Shown here: positions 9,411 through 16,634 of the stretch, piece by piece
How the letters are laid out: every line of letters starts with the position of its first letter
Numbering within the stretch: the stretch's first letter is position 1
From: Candidatus Wolfebacteria bacterium RIFCSPLOWO2_01_FULL_45_19
Lineage (GTDB): Bacteria; Patescibacteriota; Minisyncoccia; UBA6257; GWB1-45-9
Length of the DNA: 32,063 nucleotides
Assembly (NCBI GenBank): GCA_001793855.1
Contig: MGIR01000004.1
Location: forward strand, 5,475 to 37,537
Direction: 5' to 3'
Notes under the pieces: model-generated
What the model saw: only the letters and a program-made list of their open reading frames with translations
What the model was told of the DNA's origin: nothing
Databases searched by the model: none
Program-made: the position numbers and the translations under genes

Positions 9411-9883
9411 AAACTAAGAACGGTTATACTTTAATTGAATTGCTGGTAGCGATGACGCTGTTTGTAACCGCTTTCGCGCTGGTGAACGCCGCGTTTGTAA
9501 GCGCCTTAAAAACTCAGCGTGAAATAGTGGCTCTTATCTCCGCGAATGACAATGTGATTACGTCTATGGAGCAAATCAATAGAGAGATTAGAACCGGAAT
9601 TGATTTTAGCGGCGGCGGCGACTCCTTGACGTTCACGAACGCAAGAGGCGAGGCAGTTGCCTACCGTCTTATAAATAACAGGATTGAACGCGGAGTGGGC
9701 GGAAATTTTTTCGCCATAACCGCAAACAACGTAAGGATAACCAGATTGAATTTCATACGGACGCAACCTGCCGGTTTTCCGCTGCGTGTTACAATAATCG
9801 TACAGATAAATCCCGTAGGCAAAGACCTTGAGCAGATTTTTGTCAATATGCAAACAACCGTGAGCCCGAGGATTATATTTTAA
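9401..9883 (+). CDS. Pseudopilin, PilW-like
   Basis: MQIETKNGYTLIELLVAMTLFVTAFALVNA; start moved from 9371 to 9401 to give a normal leader. Confidence 0.8.
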   Translation: MQIETKNGYTLIELLVAMTLFVTAFALVNAAFVSALKTQREIVALISANDNVITSMEQINREIRTGIDFSGGGDSLTFTNARGEAVAYRLINNRIERGVGGNFFAITANNVRITRLNFIRTQPAGFPLRVTIIVQINPVGKDLEQIFVNMQTTVSPRIIF

Positions 9884-9886
9884 AAT

Positions 9887-10228
9887 ATGAATTATAAAAA
9901 AGGACAAGCTCTTATCATGACGGTTATGGTGCTTTCTGGAATTATGGTCGGCACCACGGTAATCGCCGGGACGCTTATAAAAAATCAAATTCGCCAAACC
10001 GTCGGCGTTGTTCAATCCAATCAAGCCATATATGCCGCGGACGCCGGTTTGGAATGGGAGTTGTACCGTTTTTTTGTTAATAACGCGGAGCCGAAACCAA
10101 GTATAGGAGGAGCATCTATTCAAACTTGTTCTCCCGTGGGAACGCGATGCGCCGGTTTCGAATCCAAAATACGTTCTATTGGAACCGCCGGCAGAACATC
10201 GAGGGCGTTTGAGGCTATATTTGAATAA
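9887..10228 (+). CDS. PilX-like minor pilus-associated protein
   Basis: MNYKKGQALIMTVMVLSGIMVGTTVIAG...AIYAADAGLEWELYRFF, typical of PilX-type proteins. Confidence 0.6.
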   Translation: MNYKKGQALIMTVMVLSGIMVGTTVIAGTLIKNQIRQTVGVVQSNQAIYAADAGLEWELYRFFVNNAEPKPSIGGASIQTCSPVGTRCAGFESKIRSIGTAGRTSRAFEAIFE

Positions 10229-10231
10229 AAT

Positions 10232-12271
10232 ATGGACAAGCAAGAGGCCAAAAGACGAATGGAAAAATTGAGGCAAGAGATTGACCGTTATAGATACGCT
10301 TATCACGTTTTGAATAAGTCGCTCGTTTCCGACGCGGCACTGGACTCCTTAAAAAAGGAGCTTTTTGATTTGGAACGGCAGTTTCCGGATTTAGTAACGT
10401 TCGATTCACCGACTCAGCGTGTCGCCGGGAAACCGCTCAAAGAATTCAAGAAAGTTCACCACGAAGAACGGATGCTTTCCTTCAATGACGCTTTTTCAGA
10501 AGAAGATATGCGTGACTGGATGGGACGCGTTGAAAATTATCTCGGCAAGAAAATCAAAGATGAATTTTACTGCGAGCTAAAAATTGACGGTTTGGCGATA
10601 GAACTTGTCTATGAAAACGGCATTCTGGTTCAGGCCTCAACTCGCGGCGATGGCATAATTGGCGAAGACGCCACGCAAAACCTCAAAACAATTGAAGCTA
10701 TTCCTTTACGCATCCAGATTCCAGATTCCAGATTCCAGATTCCAAACCGCTTCGTGGTTCGTGGCGAGGTTTTCCTGACCAAAAAAGAATTTGAGCGAAT
10801 TAATAAAGAACAGAAAAAGAAAGGACTGAAACCGTATGCCAATCCGAGAAATATCGCCGCCGGCTCCGTGCGCCAGCTTGATTCAAAAATAACTGCTGGC
10901 AGGAAATTGGATTCTTTTCAATACGACGTGGTAACCATTCTTGGGCAGAAAACGCACGAGGAAGAGCACGAGCTTTTGAAAAAATCGGGATTTAAAATCA
11001 ATCCTAACAATAAGCGCGTCAAATCGCTGGAGGAGGTCTTCGAATTCCGCGATTACTGGGCTAAACACCGCGACAGATTGCCTTATGAAATAGACGGCAT
11101 AGTTGTGATTATTAACGACAATAAAGTTTTTGATGATGCCGGAGTAATCGGTAAAGCGCCGCGCGCGGCAATCGCTTACAAATTTTCGCCAAAGGAGGCA
11201 ACTACAATTATTGAAGACATCAAAGTTCAGGTTGGCCGCACCGGCGCTTTAACGCCAGTAGCCGTATTGCGCGCGGTGAGCGTCGGCGGCATTACCATTA
11301 CGCATGCCTCGCTTCATAATTATGACGAGATTAAACGGCTTGGAATAAGAATTGGAGACACCGCCATAGTCAGTCGCGCGGGCGACGTTATACCGCAGGT
11401 GACCAAAGTACTTAAGGACTTAAGAACTGGAAAAGAAAAAGAATTTCATATGTTGACGCGTTGTCCGGCTGACGGTTCCAAAGTGATCAAAGAAGGAGCG
11501 GTCCACAGATGTTCCAATAAAAATTGCGGAGCGCGCGTCCGTGAGCAGTTGTATCATTTTGTGTCGCGCGCGGCTTTTGATATCCGTGGTCTCGGCAGCA
11601 AGATTATTGACCGCCTTTTGGACGAAGGACTCATCAGCGACGCCGCGGACATTTTTACGCTAAACTCCGGTGACGTCGCGGCCCTGGAACGCTTTGGCGA
11701 AAAATCAGCGGAAAATATCGTTCGCGAAGCTGATGGGCATAAAAAAATAACCCTGCCGCGTTTTTTATACGCTTTAGGAATTCTGCACGTTGGCGAGGAA
11801 TCCGTGCGTCTGTTGGCCGAGGCGTTGCTTCGCGGCAAGTCAAAAATTAATTTGCCAGCCGACGTGTTGAAAGTTGGAAAATCGTTAACTGAAGGAGAGC
11901 TTCAAAATATTCGCGACATCGGTCCGGCTGTGGCCAAAAGTATTGTTGATTATTTTAAGGACAAACGCCATCAAGAACTTCTAAAAAAACTGGATTCAGT
12001 CGGCGTCAAAATAGAAATCCCGCGTCTAAAAGCTAAAAGCTCAAAACTTAAAACTAAAACATTCGTTTTGACCGGCGGTTTGGAATCAATGAGCCGCGAT
12101 GAGGCAAAAGAAAAAATTCGCGAACTTGGCGGAGACATTTCAGAATCGGTTAGTAAAAAAACCGACTATGTCGTGACTGGCGGCGAGCCTGGTTCGAAAT
12201 TTGAAAAGGCGAAAAAACTTGGCGTAACAACTTTGACCGAAAAGCAATTTCTTGAGATGATTCAAAAATGA
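10232..12271 (+). CDS. ligA: NAD-dependent DNA ligase LigA
   Basis: ELKIDGLAIELVY active site, NRFVVRGEVFL, OB, Zn-finger region, HhH and C-terminal BRCT (KTFVLTGGLESMSRDEAKEKI). Confidence 0.97.
   Translation: MDKQEAKRRMEKLRQEIDRYRYAYHVLNKSLVSDAALDSLKKELFDLERQFPDLVTFDSPTQRVAGKPLKEFKKVHHEERMLSFNDAFSEEDMRDWMGRVENYLGKKIKDEFYCELKIDGLAIELVYENGILVQASTRGDGIIGEDATQNLKTIEAIPLRIQIPDSRFQIPNRFVVRGEVFLTKKEFERINKEQKKKGLKPYANPRNIAAGSVRQLDSKITAGRKLDSFQYDVVTILGQKTHEEEHELLKKSGFKINPNNKRVKSLEEVFEFRDYWAKHRDRLPYEIDGIVVIINDNKVFDDAGVIGKAPRAAIAYKFSPKEATTIIEDIKVQVGRTGALTPVAVLRAVSVGGITITHASLHNYDEIKRLGIRIGDTAIVSRAGDVIPQVTKVLKDLRTGKEKEFHMLTRCPADGSKVIKEGAVHRCSNKNCGARVREQLYHFVSRAAFDIRGLGSKIIDRLLDEGLISDAADIFTLNSGDVAALERFGEKSAENIVREADGHKKITLPRFLYALGILHVGEESVRLLAEALLRGKSKINLPADVLKVGKSLTEGELQNIRDIGPAVAKSIVDYFKDKRHQELLKKLDSVGVKIEIPRLKAKSSKLKTKTFVLTGGLESMSRDEAKEKIRELGGDISESVSKKTDYVVTGGEPGSKFEKAKKLGVTTLTEKQFLEMIQK
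10714..10744. repeat. 7-bp tandem repeat (CCAGATT)x4 + CCA inside ligA
   Basis: Four perfect heptamer copies; encodes IQIPDSRFQIPN. Confidence 0.97.
12026..12060. repeat. Degenerate 7-bp-period array inside ligA linker
   Basis: CTAAAAG CTAAAAG CTCAAAA CTTAAAA CTAAAAC; encodes LKAKSSKLKTK before the BRCT domain. Confidence 0.85.
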
Positions 12272-12588
12272 GCGTTATAGACAAAAAAACATTGGAACAC
12301 TTGGCCGAATTGGCGCGTATTGAGTTGAATGAGGGCGAAGAAGAGAAACTGCTCAAAGATTTAAAAAACATCCTGGGCTATTTTAATGAATTGAAAGAGC
12401 TGAATACTGAAGGCGTAGAGCCATTATCGGGCGGCGTCGCGGAAGTTAACGTTTTCCGCGACGATGTTCCGGACTTGCCCTCCGAAGCCTCGGCGCAGGC
12501 GGGACGTGCCTCCGATACCGGCAAGGGTAAGAACCAATTTCCAGAAGTAGAAAAAGGATATTTGAAAGTACCGCCAGTTTTTGAGTAG
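12268..12588 (+). CDS. gatC: Asp/Glu-tRNA amidotransferase subunit C
   Basis: LEHLAELARIELNEGEEEKLLKDLKNILGYFNELKELNTEGVEPL; ATGA overlap with ligA stop. Confidence 0.92.
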   Translation: MSVIDKKTLEHLAELARIELNEGEEEKLLKDLKNILGYFNELKELNTEGVEPLSGGVAEVNVFRDDVPDLPSEASAQAGRASDTGKGKNQFPEVEKGYLKVPPVFE

Positions 12589-12595
12589 GAATTTA

Positions 12596-12633
12596 ATTTT
12601 GAATTTCGAAATTCGAATTTCGAATCAATTTTT
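12596..12633. repeat. AT-rich palindromic 7-bp-period array in gatC-gatA gap
   Basis: GAATTTC GAAATTC GAATTTC GAATCAA; GAATTTCGAAATTC is a perfect palindrome. Confidence 0.65.
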
Positions 12634-12679
12634 AAATGAATTAAATCCGAAACGTTTCAAAATTCTAGTTTAAATAATA

Positions 12680-14107
12680 ATGTTTACCTTACACGATCTC
12701 ACAATCAAAAAAGTCCACGATGGTTTGTTAAGCAAGGAATTTTCAGCGCTGGAGTTGGCAAAAGAATTTTTTGAATATATAGCATACAAAGACAAAGAAG
12801 TCGGCGCGTATTTAACTTTGGATAAAGACGGAGCTTACGTCATGGCGGAAAAAACCGATATCGCTATTGCCAAAGGCGAGGAAATCGGGGTGTTGTCTGG
12901 TGTTCCGCTTGCCGTGAAAGACAATATGCTTATTGAGGGTCTGCCCGCGACCGCGGCTTCAAAAATTCTAGAAAATTACCGTGCCGCGTATGACGCTACG
13001 GTTATTGAAAAATTAAAAAAAGAAAATGCGGTTTTTCTTGGCAAAACCAACTTGGACGAATTTGCTATGGGTTCTTCAACCGAGAATTCGGCGTTTGGAA
13101 TAACTAAAAATCCGCATGACCTTAAGCGTGTTCCCGGCGGTTCTTCCGGCGGTTCCGCGGCGGCAGTTGCCGCCCATATGGCCGTTGCGGCGCTTGGTTC
13201 CGATACCGGCGGCTCAATCCGCCAGCCGGCAAGCTTTTGCGGCGTTGTCGGTTTGAAGCCGACTTACGGCGCAGTTTCGCGTTACGGCTTGATTGCGCTG
13301 GCGTCCAGCTTGGACCAAATCGGTCCGCTGACCAAAACCGTTGAAGATGCGGCAATTTTGTTTAATGCCATTCGCGGAAAGGATGAAATGGATGCGACGA
13401 GCGTAGATTTGAATCTGGAATCTGGAATCTGGAATCTGGAAAAAGTTAGAAAATTAAAAATCGGTTTGCCGAAAGAATATTTTGTAGCCGGTTTGGACAA
13501 AGAGGTAGAAAAAGCTGTTCAGAACGCGATTGATTCCATCAAAAGTTTAAAAATTGAATTTAAAGAAATTTCGCTCCCGCACACCAAATACGCGCTTTCT
13601 TGTTATTACATCATTATGCCGGCGGAAGCCAGCGCGAATTTGGCGCGGTTTGACGGTATAAGATATGGCTCGCGCGCCAAAAAAGCGGAAAACCTCCCCG
13701 AACTTTATAAAAAAACGCGCGGCGAAGAATTCGGCGCGGAGGCGCGGCGCAGGATAATTTTGGGCACGTTCGTTTTATCGTCCGGATATTATGACGCGTA
13801 TTACGCTAAGGCACAGAAAGTTCGGCGGCTTATAAAAAATGATTTTGACGAAACGTTCAAGGAAGTTGACATAATTTTGACTCCAGTCGCGCCCACTCCG
13901 GCTTTCAAAATCGGCGAAAAAACAGAAGACCCGCTTTCAATGTATTTGTCCGACATTTTTACTATTCCGGTAAACCTCGCCGGCCTGCCCGCGATTTCTA
14001 TTCCGGTTAAAACTGAATTACCAGTTGGCTTCCAGCTAATCGGCAAACCCTTCTGCGAAGCCGACATATTGTCCCTCGGACAGTTTTACGAAAAAATTTC
14101 GATTTAA
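12680..14107 (+). CDS. gatA: Asp/Glu-tRNA amidotransferase subunit A
   Basis: PGGSSGGSAAAVAAHMAVAALGSDTGGSIRQPASFCGVVGLKPTYG amidase signature. Confidence 0.96.
   Translation: MFTLHDLTIKKVHDGLLSKEFSALELAKEFFEYIAYKDKEVGAYLTLDKDGAYVMAEKTDIAIAKGEEIGVLSGVPLAVKDNMLIEGLPATAASKILENYRAAYDATVIEKLKKENAVFLGKTNLDEFAMGSSTENSAFGITKNPHDLKRVPGGSSGGSAAAVAAHMAVAALGSDTGGSIRQPASFCGVVGLKPTYGAVSRYGLIALASSLDQIGPLTKTVEDAAILFNAIRGKDEMDATSVDLNLESGIWNLEKVRKLKIGLPKEYFVAGLDKEVEKAVQNAIDSIKSLKIEFKEISLPHTKYALSCYYIIMPAEASANLARFDGIRYGSRAKKAENLPELYKKTRGEEFGAEARRRIILGTFVLSSGYYDAYYAKAQKVRRLIKNDFDETFKEVDIILTPVAPTPAFKIGEKTEDPLSMYLSDIFTIPVNLAGLPAISIPVKTELPVGFQLIGKPFCEADILSLGQFYEKISI
13411..13440. repeat. 7-bp tandem repeat (AATCTGG)x4 inside gatA
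   Basis: Perfect reverse complement of the ligA (CCAGATT)x4 array; encodes NLESGIWNLE. Confidence 0.97.
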
Positions 14108-15882
14108 GCCGCCGAAATAAATCCGGCGGAGATTTCTTTTTGTATTGGCTGCGGTTTTATACCGTGTAGTGTATTGTGTTTTTTCTGAATGGCGCGGCGG
14201 TTGGTTGTTTCGGCAACGAGTTTTTTAATTGAATCGGTCAGGAAGTCGGCGTATAAAATCACCTGTCCGTTTACCGAGCGCGCGGCGCGGCCTGCCATTT
14301 GCATCAAACTGCGGTAGTTTCGCAGAAACCCCTCGCGGTCAGCGTCCAAAATCGCCACCAAACTGACCTCCGGCAAATCCAAACCTTCGCGCAGAAGATT
14401 TATGCCGACGATGACGTCAACCTCGCCGCGGCGCAAGTCGTTCAAAAGCTCCATCCGCCTCAGTGTTTTTATTTCGGAATGGAGATAGTGCGTTTTTATG
14501 TTCCGTTCAAGGAGATATTCGGCAAGGTCTTCGGCTGAGCGCTTGGTTAGCGTCAGTGCCAGCACGCGTTCATTGCGGCTGACGCGCGTTTCTATTTCTT
14601 TAACCAGGTCTTTCACTTGGTTTTTCGCGGGTTTGATTTTGAGTATCGGGTCAAGAATGCCGGTCGGCCGGGTAAGCTGTTCGGCGATATGTCCGTCGCT
14701 TAATTCTGTTTCGTATTCTCCGGGCGTGGCGGAAACAAACACCGCAGAGTCAATTTTTGAATTAAATTCGTCAAAATTGAGCGGCCGATTGTCCAGCGCC
14801 GAAGGCAGGCGGAAGCCGTAATCAACCAGTGTTTGCTTTCTTTGCCGGTCGCCGCAATACATTCCTTTTAGTTGTGGCATGCCGATGTGCGATTCGTCTA
14901 CAAACGTCAAAAATGGACGCGGGAAATAATCCAGCAGAGTGAACGGCGGTTCTCCTTCCTCGCGGAAAGAAAGATGTCGTGAATAATTTTCTACGCCGTT
15001 GACATAGCCGGCCTTCATAAGCATGACCAAATCAAATTTGACGCGTTTTTCCAGGCGTTCGGCTTCTTCAAATTTGCTCGCGGCTTGCAGTTCTTCCACT
15101 CGGCTGTCAAGTTCGGTTTTAATGTTTCTGCGGGCCAGGCGCAGTTGTTCTTTCGGCGCAATCCAGAATTTGGCGGGATAGATGCCGAGAATGTCAAGCG
15201 GCAGGCCGCCGTTCTCCAGAGAAATAATTTTATTTTTTGAAAATCGCGCGAGAGCTTTTTCGCCGGTAACAAGATGAATCAGCAGTTCTTTCCCGTTTTT
15301 TGAGAGGTGAAATTCTCCGGGCGACGGCTCTTTTGCCGTTCTTTGATATTGCAGAAAATTAAGATGGCGAATTAGGTCTGCCGGACTGGCTTTCTGTCCG
15401 TTTCTTATTTGCAAACGGATTCGGCGGTATTCAGACGGGTCGCCGAGTCCGTATATGCACGAAACCGAGGCCACGATTATCGCGTCTTTTCTTGTGAACA
15501 AACTTTGCAGGGCGGCATGGCGCAATTTATCTATCTCAGCGTTGATGCGCGCGTCTTTTTGAATGTAGGTATCGGTCGCGGGAATGTATGCCTCGGGTTG
15601 GTAGTAGTCGTAATAAGAAACAAAATAATGCACCGCGTTTTGCGGGAAAAATGTTTTGAATTCGTGATACAGTTGAGCGGCGAGAGTTTTATTCGGCGAT
15701 ATGACCAGCGCGGGCAGATTGGCTTTTTCAATGACTTGGGACATACTGAACGTTTTGCCCGAGCCGGTTATGCCGAGAAGCACTTGGCGTTTATGGCCGT
15801 TTTCCAGTCCGGATACGAGTTTTTCCACGGCTTGGGCTTGATCGCCGGTGGACTTAAATTGTGAGATAAGTTTGAAATTCAT
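14104..15882 (-). CDS. uvrB: Excinuclease ABC subunit B, lacking the C-terminal UVR domain
   Basis: LLGITGSGKTFSMSQVIE, YYDYYQPEAYIPATDTYIQKDA, VDESHIGMPQLKGMY, DVIVGINLLREGLDLPEVSLVAILDADREGFLRN. Confidence 0.95.
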   Translation of the reverse strand: MNFKLISQFKSTGDQAQAVEKLVSGLENGHKRQVLLGITGSGKTFSMSQVIEKANLPALVISPNKTLAAQLYHEFKTFFPQNAVHYFVSYYDYYQPEAYIPATDTYIQKDARINAEIDKLRHAALQSLFTRKDAIIVASVSCIYGLGDPSEYRRIRLQIRNGQKASPADLIRHLNFLQYQRTAKEPSPGEFHLSKNGKELLIHLVTGEKALARFSKNKIISLENGGLPLDILGIYPAKFWIAPKEQLRLARRNIKTELDSRVEELQAASKFEEAERLEKRVKFDLVMLMKAGYVNGVENYSRHLSFREEGEPPFTLLDYFPRPFLTFVDESHIGMPQLKGMYCGDRQRKQTLVDYGFRLPSALDNRPLNFDEFNSKIDSAVFVSATPGEYETELSDGHIAEQLTRPTGILDPILKIKPAKNQVKDLVKEIETRVSRNERVLALTLTKRSAEDLAEYLLERNIKTHYLHSEIKTLRRMELLNDLRRGEVDVIVGINLLREGLDLPEVSLVAILDADREGFLRNYRSLMQMAGRAARSVNGQVILYADFLTDSIKKLVAETTNRRAIQKKHNTLHGIKPQPIQKEISAGFISAA

Positions 15883-15886
15883 GTAT

Positions 15887-15928
15887 AATAAGAACTAAAG
15901 AACCGTTTATAAGTTCTTAAGTTATACA
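15887..15928. repeat. Second copy of the two-armed 8-bp-period repeat, uvrB-ruvA intergenic region
   Basis: AATAAGAA CTAAAGAA CC GTTTATAA GTTCTTAA GTTATACA; shares ATAAGTTCTTAAGTT and AAAGAAC with 5708-5777. Confidence 0.7.
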
Positions 15929-15930
15929 GT

Positions 15931-16509
15931 ATGATTTACGCCCTTGAAGGTAAAATTATGGCAAAAAAGTCTGGCCTGGCGATTGTGGAAGTTGGCGGAA
16001 TCTGGTTCAGAGTTTTCGTCGGAGCTGGAACGCTCGAAAGTTTACCACCTCCGGGAAGCGTGGTCAAATTATTTTCTTATCTCCGCATGCGCGAGGATGG
16101 GATTGAATTATACGGCTTTTTGAGCGAACGGGAATTAAGTTTTTTTGAGCTTCTCAATACCATAAGTGGCATAGGGCCGAAGTCGGCGTTGAATATTTTA
16201 AGCATAGCCAAAACCGAAGAGCTTTTCGCGGCGATTCGCGAAGGCCGAGCGGACCTTTTTGGCAAGGCCTCCGGAGTGGGCAAAAAAACAGCGGATCGCA
16301 TCATTCTTGAGTTGAAAAATAAAGTTGATTTTCACGAATCGGCCGAAATGGTAAAGACCATGGAGAGTGATGAAGATATTGTTGAAGCGCTTGTTGCCGT
16401 GGGATATTCGCGCGTCAAAGCGAAGGAGGCGCTTTCAAAAGTTGATGCTGGCCTGAAAGAATCCTCGGGGCGCTTTAAAGCCGCGATGGATATGCTTAAA
16501 CAACAATGA
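15931..16509 (+). CDS. ruvA: Holliday junction branch migration protein RuvA
   Basis: MIYALEGKI, LLNTISGIGPKSALNIL, ASGVGKKTADRIILELKNK, C-terminal domain EALVAVGYSRVKAKEALSKV. Confidence 0.95.
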   Translation: MIYALEGKIMAKKSGLAIVEVGGIWFRVFVGAGTLESLPPPGSVVKLFSYLRMREDGIELYGFLSERELSFFELLNTISGIGPKSALNILSIAKTEELFAAIREGRADLFGKASGVGKKTADRIILELKNKVDFHESAEMVKTMESDEDIVEALVAVGYSRVKAKEALSKVDAGLKESSGRFKAAMDMLKQQ

Positions 16510-16511
16510 GT

Positions 16512-16634
16512 CCCGTTAGAAGCCGCTTCGCTACGGAAACGTTAAATTATGAATATAAAATTTTACCATCAGACAATTAACAAGCTAGGTAACGACTTCA
16601 TCAACATAGCGAAGCGTTTCCTGCTTCTAACGGG
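16512..16634. repeat. 123-bp inverted-repeat-bounded intergenic element, copy 1
   Basis: CCCGTTAGAAGC...GCTTCTAACGGG terminal inverted repeat, second inner stem CGCTTCGCTA/TAGCGAAGCG. Homologous to 30815-30937, same length. Confidence 0.93.

Noticed and set aside
16512-16634. IS element
   Set aside because: No transposase ORF fits in 123 bp; only a non-autonomous or structural element is supportable.
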